A stretch of DNA of 64,000 nucleotides from Natronoflexus pectinivorans (GTDB lineage Bacteria; Bacteroidota; Bacteroidia; Bacteroidales; Marinilabiliaceae). The DNA lies in contig NZ_SLWK01000003.1 in assembly GCF_004345615.1 (NCBI RefSeq), positions 62,001-126,000 of the forward strand, in the 5' to 3' direction. Under the pieces are notes generated by a model. That model made no database searches and was not told the DNA's origin. It saw only the letters and a list, made by a program, of their open reading frames with translations. The translations under genes were made by a program, and so were the position numbers. Of the stretch, positions 19,022 through 26,918 are shown one piece after another (position 1 is the stretch's first letter; every line of letters starts with the position of its first letter).

Positions 19022-19293
19022 AGTTAAAAATTAATTGAAAATATAGCCTGTCTTGTATCATGAGTTATTCAAATTTATTAAATTAGATAATTAGATAAAA
19101 ATCGTTAAGGAAATGTTAGTAAGAGGTTCAAAACTAATTGCAAAAAACGCGGCTTAGTAACATCGTTTAAAAAATACGTAGTATTTTTGAGAATCAGGTA
19201 AAATGTCCATTTTTTCAGAAACACGACGAAGTGTTGATTATAATGAGCCTGCTTGGGAGCTGAAAATAAATATTAATAATGATTATATGAAAC

Positions 19294-20706
19294 ATGCTAA
19301 ATAGTTTGAATTCAATTCGTATAAGAGAAGAGTTTGAAAATTATTTGAATAAAATCTTTTTGAAAAATCTTACCCTGATTCTAATTTTTGGTGCTCCCTT
19401 ATTACTATTCTATTTATACTCCGATTTGATTGTGAGGCAAAATTACCCCGGAGTAATAACCCGTATAATCCCTTTAACTATTGTAATTACTCTGTTAATT
19501 GTTCATTTAACAAACAAACACAAGAATTTTTGGCTCAAAAAATATTTGTACATATCAATATATTTTGCACTTCAGTTTATGATGTATGCAAAATGCCTTA
19601 TTCATTTGCATGACGAGGGTCTTGCCCCTAGTGTAACAGGAGCGATTTTAGTAATTTTTCTGGTTTCATTAGATGTAAAGGAGAATGACAAACTGGCGGC
19701 TGTAATTTTCGGATTCCCAATTTTGATTTTTACTTTGTTTTTAATTTTCATAAATCAACCATCAAAAGAAGAATTTATCGTTTTGGCCGATGTATACCCT
19801 ATTATAGTCCTTGGATACATTATAAACAGGATTCAATTTAGGCTTAGATTCAAACTTTTTAAGTCGAATAAGCTATTGGCTGCAGAGCAGGAGAAAACCA
19901 AAACTTTGTACGCAGAAAGTCTGTTAATCAATGGTGAACTCAAAAAAAGGGCGAATGAGTCCATGTTAATAAAGGAGGAGATTGAGGAAAAGAATAAGGA
20001 ACTTAACAAAATGAATGAGTCAAAAGACAAATTTCTTGGTATAATTGCCCATGACTTAAAAAACCCGATTAGCAACATATGGGGATTATCGCAGCTCCTA
20101 ATAACTGATAAAAGTTTGGACGAAGAGACCAAACAAAAGTGTATTGAAACAATTAATATTAGCATTAAAAATACACATAGCTTGTTGGATAATTTATTAG
20201 ATTGGGCCAGAGCACAGAGCAATTCTATCGTATTCATCCCCAAGTTCCATAATGCATATGAAATTGTTGAGAGCATTCTTGACGTTGTGCAATATATGGC
20301 AGATAAAAAGTCTATATCGATTGAAAACAATATTTCGCAAAGTTTGAAGATTTTCGCAGACCAAAATATGCTGGAAACAATTATTAGAAATTTAATTTCA
20401 AATGCCATTAAGTATACCAAAATCAATGGAAGGATTGTTATTAGTGCCAATCAGGTTCAGAATGAGAATAAAGAATTTGTTGAGATAAGAGTTATTGATA
20501 ATGGCATAGGGATGAGTCAAAATCAGTTATCTGAATTGTTCACAATCTCCAAAAACATTTCAACTAAGGGTACTGAAAATGAGGAAGGGACGGGTTTGGG
20601 ATTGTTGTTATGCAAAGAGTTTATGGACGAGCATAATGGAGAAATACATGTGAAAAGTAGCCTGAGTGCAGGAAGTTGTTTCACCTGTCTGTTTCCTAGT
20701 TTATAA
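19294..20706 (+). CDS. Membrane-bound sensor histidine kinase, orphan
   Basis: 470 residues. The first 190 form about six membrane helices, followed by a coiled-coil-like linker (195-240). The HisKA box is DKFLGIIAHDLKNPISN with phospho-acceptor His253. The HATPase domain shows N-box LISNAIKYT, G1 DNGIGM and G2 GTGLGLLLCKE. No response regulator lies beside it, so the partner is elsewhere. The membrane region has no recognised ligand domain. It stands alone, followed by two small tandem hairpins. Confidence 0.88.
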   Translation: MLNSLNSIRIREEFENYLNKIFLKNLTLILIFGAPLLLFYLYSDLIVRQNYPGVITRIIPLTIVITLLIVHLTNKHKNFWLKKYLYISIYFALQFMMYAKCLIHLHDEGLAPSVTGAILVIFLVSLDVKENDKLAAVIFGFPILIFTLFLIFINQPSKEEFIVLADVYPIIVLGYIINRIQFRLRFKLFKSNKLLAAEQEKTKTLYAESLLINGELKKRANESMLIKEEIEEKNKELNKMNESKDKFLGIIAHDLKNPISNIWGLSQLLITDKSLDEETKQKCIETINISIKNTHSLLDNLLDWARAQSNSIVFIPKFHNAYEIVESILDVVQYMADKKSISIENNISQSLKIFADQNMLETIIRNLISNAIKYTKINGRIVISANQVQNENKEFVEIRVIDNGIGMSQNQLSELFTISKNISTKGTENEEGTGLGLLLCKEFMDEHNGEIHVKSSLSAGSCFTCLFPSL

Positions 20707-20723
20707 GAAAATACAATGGGTCT

Positions 20724-20770
20724 ATCAATGAACATCTTTGTTCATTGATTAAATACTCAATGGGAGTATT
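20724..20770 (+). terminator. Tandem hairpins after the histidine kinase
   Basis: ATCAATGAAC-ATCTTT-GTTCATTGAT (20724-20749) is followed at once by AATACTC-AATGG-GAGTATT (20752-20770), then a moderately T-rich stretch. The pair lies just after the kinase stop and before phoH. Confidence 0.55.
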
Positions 20771-20934
20771 GTTTCAATATTTTAATCAATGAGGTATTAA
20801 AGTCCCTTGATTAGGAACTAAGAAAGAGATAAACAGTTATCAATATTATTTTCAAAATCCAACATATCTACTTCCCATCTGCAAAAATTGTTGTTAATTT
20901 GTATTTGAAATAATAAGGATTTCCAAACCAATAT

Positions 20935-21870
20935 ATGATAGAAAAGCTTATTTATCTTGAATCCATTGATTTGATGGAGTTTTTGGGTGTGAAAAATGCC
21001 AATCTGGACATCATCAAAGCCCATTTTCCAAAACTAAAAATTGTAGCGAGAGGTAATTGGCTCAAAGCCATGGGTGATGCTGCTGAAATTGCCGATTTTG
21101 AAGAGAAGGTCAATCTTCTGATTGAACATTACCACCAGTATAACGTGCTCAAGGAATCTTCCGTTATTGAAATGTTGGTAGGGACTTCTTCCAGTGGAGG
21201 TGGGACTGAGGACAGCGACACCATTTTATATGGGGTGAACGGGAAACCCATTAAAGCCCGTACTGAAAATCAGCGTCGGATGCTCAAAGCATACGACACC
21301 AACGACTTATTATTTGCCGTTGGACCTGCCGGAAGCGGAAAAACATACACAGCCATTGCTCTTGCCGTGAGAGCTCTGAAAATACGTGTGGTTAAACGAA
21401 TCATTTTAAGCCGTCCTGCTGTAGAAGCGGGTGAAAAATTAGGGTTTCTACCGGGAGATTTAAAGGAGAAAATTGACCCTTATCTGCAGCCATTATACGA
21501 TGCGCTGATGGATATGATTCCCCCCGTAAAACTAAAAGAGTTCATGGAGAACGGAACCATTCAGATTGCACCTTTGGCTTATATGAGAGGTCGGACGCTT
21601 AACAATGCCTTTGTCATCCTTGATGAAGCACAAAATACAACCACCAACCAGTTAAAGATGTTTCTGACCCGGATGGGAGACCATGCAAAATTTGTGGTAA
21701 CCGGAGATGTGACGCAGATTGATTTACCAAATCCACAAACCTCAGGACTGGTTCAGGCCATGCGAATTTTAAAAGGCATTAAAGGCATTGAACGTATAAA
21801 GTTTACTGTTAAGGACATTGTTCGTCACCGTTTGGTACAGGACATTGTTGAAGCGTATGAGAAGGAGTGA
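20935..21870 (+). CDS. phoH: PhoH family ATPase
   Basis: 311 residues. Walker A is GPAGSGKT at residues 130-137; Walker B is FVILDEAQN near 224-232; the segment LTRMGDHAKFVVTGDVTQIDLP and the C-terminal DIVRHRLVQDIVEAYE are typical of PhoH/PhoL. PhoH-like proteins are cytoplasmic ATPases of the helicase superfamily 1 fold, linked in other bacteria to RNA metabolism near ybeY; ybeY is not adjacent here. The next gene, purC, is 276 bases away, separated by repeats. Confidence 0.93.
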   Translation: MIEKLIYLESIDLMEFLGVKNANLDIIKAHFPKLKIVARGNWLKAMGDAAEIADFEEKVNLLIEHYHQYNVLKESSVIEMLVGTSSSGGGTEDSDTILYGVNGKPIKARTENQRRMLKAYDTNDLLFAVGPAGSGKTYTAIALAVRALKIRVVKRIILSRPAVEAGEKLGFLPGDLKEKIDPYLQPLYDALMDMIPPVKLKEFMENGTIQIAPLAYMRGRTLNNAFVILDEAQNTTTNQLKMFLTRMGDHAKFVVTGDVTQIDLPNPQTSGLVQAMRILKGIKGIERIKFTVKDIVRHRLVQDIVEAYEKE

Positions 21871-21872
21871 GA

Positions 21873-22008
21873 GAGGTTTAAAGTTCTAGGTTCTAGGTTT
21901 TAGGTTTGAAGTTTTAGGTTCAAGGTTTTGGGTTGATGAAATTTTATGGTTTTCAAACTTTGAACTTCAAACTTACAACTTTGAACAGTTTTAGGTTAAA
22001 GGGGGAGG
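21873..22008. repeat. Low-complexity AGGTTCTAGGTT / AACTTTGAAC repeat
   Basis: The left half repeats (A)GGTT(C/T)(T/A)AGGTTT words; the right half holds their approximate complement (CAAACTTTGAACTTCAAACTT), so the whole can fold back imperfectly. No reading frame is credible. It fills most of the phoH-purC gap. Confidence 0.6.
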
Positions 22009-22042
22009 GGCAATTGGAATAATTTTCTACCTTTTTATGTTT

Positions 22043-22050
22043 TAAGTTTG
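22043..22050 (+). promoter_or_regulatory. Candidate purC promoter (-7 element)
   Basis: TAAGTTTG matches the Bacteroidota TAnnTTTG consensus exactly, but the -33 region is only T-rich. The start of transcription would be about 90 bases before the purC ATG. Confidence 0.4.
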
Positions 22051-22146
22051 TATTGTAACTAATAAATTTTGTGGTTCTTATGTCTTGTTGAGGTATAAAA
22101 AGCCATATTTCTTTCAAATATCAATAACTAAAATAATATACAATCA

Positions 22147-23100
22147 ATGGAAAGCGCGATTGTAAAAACCAATTTCAATTTTCCCGGTCAGAAGCAGCAA
22201 TACATAGGCAAGGTCCGGGATGTTTACAACATCAATGACGATTATCTTGTGATGATTGTTTCTGACAGGATTTCTGCTTTTGATGTGGTTCTGCCCAAAG
22301 GAATTCCTTTTAAAGGCCAGGTTTTAAATCAAATTGCATCCAAGTTTCTGGATGCAACTGTGGATATTGTTCCAAACTGGAAAGTAGCCACTCCTGACCC
22401 GATGGTAACCATCGGGCATCTATGTGAGCCTTTTAAGGTTGAAATGGTTATTCGAGGTTATCTCACCGGCCATGCTTGGCGTGAGTATAAAGCCGGAAAA
22501 CGCACATTGTGCGGTGTATCTTTGCCTGAAGGTATGATTGAGAATCAGAAGTTCAGTGAACCCATTATTACTCCAACCACCAAGGCAGCCCATGGACACG
22601 ATGAAGACATCTCACGTGAGGAGATTTTAAGTCAGGGTATTGTTTCGGAAGAGGATTACATTCAACTTGAAAAATATACCCGTGAACTTTTTGCACGTGG
22701 GACGCAAATGGCTGACAAAATGGGTCTGATTCTGGTGGATACCAAATATGAATTTGGCAAAAAGGATGGTAAAATATATCTCATCGACGAGATTCACACA
22801 CCTGATTCTTCTCGCTATTTCTACAATGAGGGATACGCAGAGCGTCTTCAGAATGGGGAACAACAACGACAATTATCCAAAGAGTTTGTTCGTCAATGGC
22901 TAATCGAAAATGGTTTTCAAGGGAAAGAGGGACAACAAGTACCAACAATGAATGAATCATTCATCAACAGCGTTTCTGAGCGTTACATTGAGCTCTTCGA
23001 AAAAATTACCGGTGATGAGTTTGTAAAAGCCAAAGCAGAAGATGTTCATGCCCGAATTGAGAAAAATGTAAATGCCTGTTTGCAGGCACTGCATAAATAA
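22147..23100 (+). CDS. purC: SAICAR synthase
   Basis: 317 residues; the long form common in Bacteroidota (the E. coli enzyme is about 237). It joins CAIR and aspartate with ATP in step 8 of purine synthesis. Blocks visible: [20 protein letters not shown] near 18-37, [30 protein letters not shown] near 106-120, [20 protein letters not shown] and [12 protein letters not shown]. The gene stands alone with a hairpin directly after it. Confidence 0.96.
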   Translation: MESAIVKTNFNFPGQKQQYIGKVRDVYNINDDYLVMIVSDRISAFDVVLPKGIPFKGQVLNQIASKFLDATVDIVPNWKVATPDPMVTIGHLCEPFKVEMVIRGYLTGHAWREYKAGKRTLCGVSLPEGMIENQKFSEPIITPTTKAAHGHDEDISREEILSQGIVSEEDYIQLEKYTRELFARGTQMADKMGLILVDTKYEFGKKDGKIYLIDEIHTPDSSRYFYNEGYAERLQNGEQQRQLSKEFVRQWLIENGFQGKEGQQVPTMNESFINSVSERYIELFEKITGDEFVKAKAEDVHARIEKNVNACLQALHK

Positions 23101-23128
23101 GAGATGTTTGATTACATATTAAATGTAA

Positions 23129-23158
23129 AAATGGCCACTAATTCAATTGTGGCCATTT
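23129..23158 (+). terminator. Terminator after purC
   Basis: AAATGGCCAC (23129-23138) pairs with GTGGCCATTT (23149-23158) around a ten-base loop, followed by GTTTAATTAT. It lies 28 bases after the purC stop. Confidence 0.7.
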
Positions 23159-23192
23159 GTTTAATTATCTATATGATTAGAAATTTCACCCA

Positions 23193-23729
23193 GTGAGCAC
23201 CATTCATCATCATTCAGAGAAAGAAGAAAAGCTGCCGCTTGTCGACACACAAGGGAGAGTGATTGGCATGGCTTTACGTTCCGAGGTACATAACGGCACA
23301 GATAAGCCATTACATCCTGTTGTGCATTTACAGGTGGTTAAAAACGGTGGCGTATGGTTACAAAAACGTCCGCTTCACAAATTGGTTCAGCCGGGAAAAT
23401 GGGATACTGCCGTTGGAGGTCACATCTCTTATGGCGAATCGGTTGAACTATCGCTGCAACGAGAGTCTGAAGAGGAGATAGGCATTAATCCCATAGGAGC
23501 AATTTCCATTGGAAAATATATATGGGAGAGTGATTTGGAACGAGAACTGGTTTATGTCTTTGTTTTAAAACATGATGGCGAAATCCAACCCAATCCGGAA
23601 GAATTAGATGGCGGGAAGGTTTGGCAGATTAATGAAATTGAAGAAAATTTGGGGAAAGGTGTTTTTACTCCAAATTTTGAACATGAGTTTCGTCAATTCA
23701 AATATGAGATAACTAAAGCCATAAGATGA
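23193..23729 (+). CDS. Nudix hydrolase, IDI/YfcD-like
   Basis: 178 residues from a GTG start at 23193; no upstream ATG is in frame and the first internal ATG would remove the conserved DTQGRVIGMALRSEVH block. The Nudix box is GHISYGESVELSLQRESEEE followed by IGI (G-x5-E-x7-RE-x2-EE-x-G), with Ser where a hydrophobic residue is usual. The N-terminal and HPVVHLQVVKNGG blocks resemble isopentenyl-diphosphate isomerase-type Nudix proteins such as YfcD. Substrate unknown. It converges with the radical SAM gene, four bases apart. Confidence 0.87.
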   Translation: MSTIHHHSEKEEKLPLVDTQGRVIGMALRSEVHNGTDKPLHPVVHLQVVKNGGVWLQKRPLHKLVQPGKWDTAVGGHISYGESVELSLQRESEEEIGINPIGAISIGKYIWESDLERELVYVFVLKHDGEIQPNPEELDGGKVWQINEIEENLGKGVFTPNFEHEFRQFKYEITKAIR

Positions 23730-23733
23730 AACA

Positions 23734-24813
23734 TTAAGCTCCTGCAGCAACTGGCTCAATATCAATAAAGTGACACTTGTCACAAAACTTTGGGGTTTCA
23801 TTATTGAACCATAATTGTCTCCAAGCTTGTATTTTTTTGCCATTAAGAATATTCATAACGCCACTTTCAAAAACGTTCCCAAAATTACACTCTTTGGGAA
23901 ATGGTTTTGCACAACAAGGAGTTACAAAGCCATTCCAACAAATATAGAAATGCGTCCAGGGGAAAGGGCATTTTTGAAAACTATTATCCGTTGAGAAATT
24001 ACGATTGGTAACTGTTACAAAATCTGAAGAATCAGCCACCCTGTCTAATTCTTTTAATGCGATTTTAAACTCTTCCGATTTATAAAATTGATAATAGTTT
24101 CGGTCTATTTTTGTAACAGAAGCCAAATTAAAAAGGGTAAAGTCCAGAAATTCTATATTTATGTCTTCTGAAAACCTGACAAGCGGTGCCATGCAGGTAT
24201 AATTTTCTTTGGTTACTACCATATTTAACATCAAGGTAGTTTCACTGTTTTTACACAAGTCTGATAAAGATTTTAGATTTTCTTGCAATGCATTAAAACT
24301 GGCTCCAATTCTAATCTTTTCATATTTTTCTCCTAGACCATCAATAGAAATCTGGATGGTATCTATTTTATCGACTATTGGTTTTACTATATCAATAAAA
24401 TCAGGAAGCATCGCATTTGTAGAAACAGATATAATGATACCCTTGTTTTTAGATTTTATATAGTCAACAATTTCTTCAATATCTTTATACAAGAAAGTTT
24501 CGCCCATCCCGGTCAGCCCAATAGAATCAATATAAGGCCACAGTTCATCAATGACGGTTTTGGCTTGAGAAATCTGCATTTTTCCTTTATCCATTTTTTT
24601 TCCGTAATCGTATTCACGAGGACATGTGGTGCAATGCAGATTACAATGATTTGTCAACTCCAGCATTATGGTTGAGGGGTAAGCAACTTTCTTGGATTTC
24701 GTTGCTTTGTAATAAAAGTGCTTTAATTTGTTTCCGAGATATTTAAAGAGATACTTGTTCCTGGGTAGGTATTTTATTCTTTTTATAGCTTTTCGAATTT
24801 TTCGCTTATTCAT
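23734..24813 (-). CDS. Radical SAM protein with SPASM-like C-terminus
   Basis: 359 residues. The radical SAM cluster motif is C57-N-L-H-C61-T-T-C64. The C-terminal region has the Cys-rich SPASM-like pattern CPFPWTHFYICWNGFVTPCC, then EC, and CDKC near the end, which would bind extra iron-sulfur clusters. The first 35 residues are very basic. Family members modify peptides or act on sugars and cofactors; no peptide substrate or partner gene is visible. The DNA is noticeably more AT-rich than the flanking housekeeping genes, which hints at transfer. It follows the methylase gene by 19 bases. Confidence 0.86.
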   Translation of the reverse strand: MNKRKIRKAIKRIKYLPRNKYLFKYLGNKLKHFYYKATKSKKVAYPSTIMLELTNHCNLHCTTCPREYDYGKKMDKGKMQISQAKTVIDELWPYIDSIGLTGMGETFLYKDIEEIVDYIKSKNKGIIISVSTNAMLPDFIDIVKPIVDKIDTIQISIDGLGEKYEKIRIGASFNALQENLKSLSDLCKNSETTLMLNMVVTKENYTCMAPLVRFSEDINIEFLDFTLFNLASVTKIDRNYYQFYKSEEFKIALKELDRVADSSDFVTVTNRNFSTDNSFQKCPFPWTHFYICWNGFVTPCCAKPFPKECNFGNVFESGVMNILNGKKIQAWRQLWFNNETPKFCDKCHFIDIEPVAAGA

Positions 24814-24832
24814 GCTTTCAATTGAATTTAAG

Positions 24833-25537
24833 TTAGGCTTGTATTATAAATATTGCAGGTTTTTTGTGCAATTCAGGCAGTTTTCCTTTCCATTGGCCGA
24901 TGGTTTTAGTCACCACATATTCATCGGGCATGGTCAGGTTGTAAGCAATGCAAAGCCGTGTTTGAGGGTTGCAGTTACTAACAATGTCCTGTGAAAGGTG
25001 GTTGTTTCTAAAGGGGGTTTCTATAAAAATCTGTGATTGATGCTCGTTACGTGAACGGTTTTCCAATTGGCGTATGGTTTTAACTCGCTCTTCTTTTTTG
25101 ATGGGGATATAACCAACAAATGCGAAGTTTTGTCCATTCATTCCTGAGGCCATTAAAGCCAATAAAATGGATGAAGGACCTACCATTGGAACCACATCGA
25201 TTCCTGCCTGATGTGCCAACTTTACCACCTCTGCTCCCGGGTCGGCAACTCCCGGACAACCGGCTTCTGATATGATTCCCACATTGTGGCCTGCTTTTAG
25301 GGGTTTCAGATATTCGGCGAATTGCGCCGGAGTGGTGCGTTTATTCAACATATAGAACTGAGAACCATCTATATCCATTTCCCTGTCAAGTGCGCGCAAA
25401 TAACGGCGTGCCGTGCGTAAATCCTCTACAATAAAATGGCGAAGTGCTACCGCAATGTTTGCTACATCAGCAGGAATTACGTGCGTTGACTCTTTTGTTC
25501 CAAGGGTATTGGGAATGAGATATAATTTTCCGGACAT
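24833..25537 (-). CDS. Tetrapyrrole-methylase family SAM methyltransferase, RsmI-like
   Basis: 234 residues. Family blocks: YLIPNTLG at the N-terminus, AGHNVGIISEAGCPGVADPGAE near residues 88-106 and VGPSSILLALMASG near 118-131 (the RsmI signature), and RNEHQSQIFIETPFRNN. RsmI 2'-O-methylates C1402 of 16S rRNA; the Bacteroidota short version lacks the usual extended start and C-terminal domain, so the substrate is less certain. It is 19 bases upstream of the radical SAM gene. Confidence 0.85.
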   Translation of the reverse strand: MSGKLYLIPNTLGTKESTHVIPADVANIAVALRHFIVEDLRTARRYLRALDREMDIDGSQFYMLNKRTTPAQFAEYLKPLKAGHNVGIISEAGCPGVADPGAEVVKLAHQAGIDVVPMVGPSSILLALMASGMNGQNFAFVGYIPIKKEERVKTIRQLENRSRNEHQSQIFIETPFRNNHLSQDIVSNCNPQTRLCIAYNLTMPDEYVVTKTIGQWKGKLPELHKKPAIFIIQA

Positions 25538-25657
25538 TGTTTATTTATTTAGTTTGCAAAGATAGAAATTTGTTCTCCACAAGGAGACAAAAAATACGAA
25601 GGTTTATATATTAGATTGATTTCTACACTCAAATGTTTCGGAATAGTTTTAGATATA

Positions 25658-25815
25658 AGGGCTACGCCCTTTTAAATAATTAATAAATGATATTATACTA
25701 CAAAGATTACGAGCTAACGCCCTATAACATTCATATCATCAAAAATAAAATAGGGACGTAGTCCTGATATCTTCGTAGTATATAGACAAACCGAATCCTT
25801 TTAGGGGCGTAGCCC
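25658..25815. repeat. Cluster of three GTA/TAC-loop mini-hairpins, copy 1
   Basis: AGGGC-TAC-GCCCT (25658-25670), GGGAC-GTA-GTCCT (about 25753-25765) and GGGGC-GTA-GCCCT (about 25803-25816) occur within 160 bases, separated by AT-rich DNA. A similar trio is at 31508-31586. Such ACGCCCT/AGGGCGT arrays recur between genes in Bacteroidota; their nature is unknown to me. Confidence 0.6.
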
Positions 25816-26099
25816 TGACATCTATTCAACTGTTTTAATGTCTTTCTGCTATTTTTTCCCGAAATGGACGGAGGCTAAATTGTTAATGATTGATTTTAAG
25901 CAATTTGTCTCTTCAAATATAATCAGATAACTAGTGTCAAGTCAAATCTGTATTATCTCCCTCGCTCACCCCTAACCCCCGAGGGGGAACGCCAAACGCA
26001 CCAGGTTAACCAGAAATTTTATGATTGACTTTGATACCAGAGTTGGTTTTAATCGGCTATCCCAATACAAGACTAAAAGATATAATTATCTCCATATTA

Positions 26100-26130
26100 T
26101 TTGAACTCAATCGAAAAATTTGCATTTTTG
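26100..26130 (+). promoter_or_regulatory. Promoter of the FNR-like gene
   Basis: TTTG (26100-26103), 19 bases, then CATTTTTG (26123-26130): one mismatch from the Bacteroidota TTTG-N19-TAnnTTTG consensus. The start of transcription would be about 40 bases before the ATG at 26176. Confidence 0.6.
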
Positions 26131-26175
26131 CACTCCGAAATTCAGATAATTTTATCCTTTTAAGGAGTATATCAT

Positions 26176-26835
26176 ATGCAAAAAAGAAGATTCAACCTTC
26201 ATAAAATCATCAATAAAAGAGATTTAACCGACTCTACATTTGTTCTTCAGATGGAACGTAACGGTTTGGAATTTCTTCCGGGACAACACATTCAGGTTGG
26301 CCCGCCAAACGGTATCCACACAAGGGAGTATTCAATATATAATGCGCCATCGGACGACTATTTGGAAATATTGGTAAGAGAAGTGGAAAACGGACTGGTA
26401 ACACCTGCATTAAAGAAACTTGTTCCGGGCGATTCGGTGGTAATTAACGATGCAGTGGGCTATTTTACCATAGAAGAGGCTGTAAAGCTAAATAAACCGT
26501 TACTTTTTGTGGCAAGCGGGACAGGCATCTCACCATTCCACAGTTTCGTGAAATCCTATCCGGGAATAGATTACCGGTTAATTCACGGCATACGGTTTGT
26601 TGAAGAAGCCTACGAAAAAGAGGCCTATAAGCCAAGTCGATATGCAGCGTGCACATCACAGGATACCAATGGTGATTTTCATGGTCGGGTAACCGGTTGG
26701 CTGGAACAAAATCCTGTAAATTCCGATACTTTGTGTTATCTTTGCGGAAATTGTGACATGATTTACGATGTGTATGATATCCTTGAAAAACAAGGCGTAA
26801 AGTCATCAAATATTTTTACGGAAGTTTATTTTTGA
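26176..26835 (+). CDS. Ferredoxin/flavodoxin-NADP reductase-type flavoprotein
   Basis: 219 residues with the compact two-domain FNR layout. FAD-binding motif REYSIYNAP near residues 50-58 (R-x-Y-S), then the NAD(P) nucleotide loop FVASGTGISPFHSFV near 113-127 and CYLCGNCDMIYDVYDIL near 187, ending EVYF as expected for the C-terminal aromatic region. It should move electrons between NAD(P)H and a small carrier in the cytoplasm. No carrier gene is adjacent. Confidence 0.88.
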   Translation: MQKRRFNLHKIINKRDLTDSTFVLQMERNGLEFLPGQHIQVGPPNGIHTREYSIYNAPSDDYLEILVREVENGLVTPALKKLVPGDSVVINDAVGYFTIEEAVKLNKPLLFVASGTGISPFHSFVKSYPGIDYRLIHGIRFVEEAYEKEAYKPSRYAACTSQDTNGDFHGRVTGWLEQNPVNSDTLCYLCGNCDMIYDVYDILEKQGVKSSNIFTEVYF

Positions 26836-26843
26836 TTTTATAT

Positions 26844-26909
26844 AAACGCAAAGGCGCTAAGTCACAAAGAAAAATATAAAACTCTGCGTTTTTGCGTCTC
26901 TGCGTTAAA
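26844..26909. repeat. ACGCAAAGGCGC... inverted repeat, copy 1
   Basis: AAACGCAAAGGCGCTAAG with CACAAAG (26844-26869) is mirrored by CTCTGCGTTTTTGCGTCTC and TGCGTTAAA (26881-26909). This is the common 'GCAAAGACGC' intergenic repeat of Bacteroidota. A partial copy is at 30537-30562. Confidence 0.7.
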
Positions 26910-26918
26910 ATAATTTAT

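Larger units (their letters stand above)
25538..26175. other. Gene-free region with mini-hairpin repeats
   Basis: 638 bases without a credible gene. The left half holds three small hairpins with three-base loops (see the repeat at 25658-25815). The right half ends with the promoter of the FNR-like gene (26100-26130). Confidence 0.55.

Noticed and set aside
19203-19307. 34-codon frame just upstream of and overlapping the histidine kinase start
   Set aside because: Too short, no family match and no ribosome site; overlap with the kinase start is probably chance.
19833-20450. Open frame of 205 codons antisense to the histidine kinase
   Set aside because: It mirrors the kinase coding frame, is rich in Ser/Leu/Ile as expected of a shadow and has no promoter or family match.
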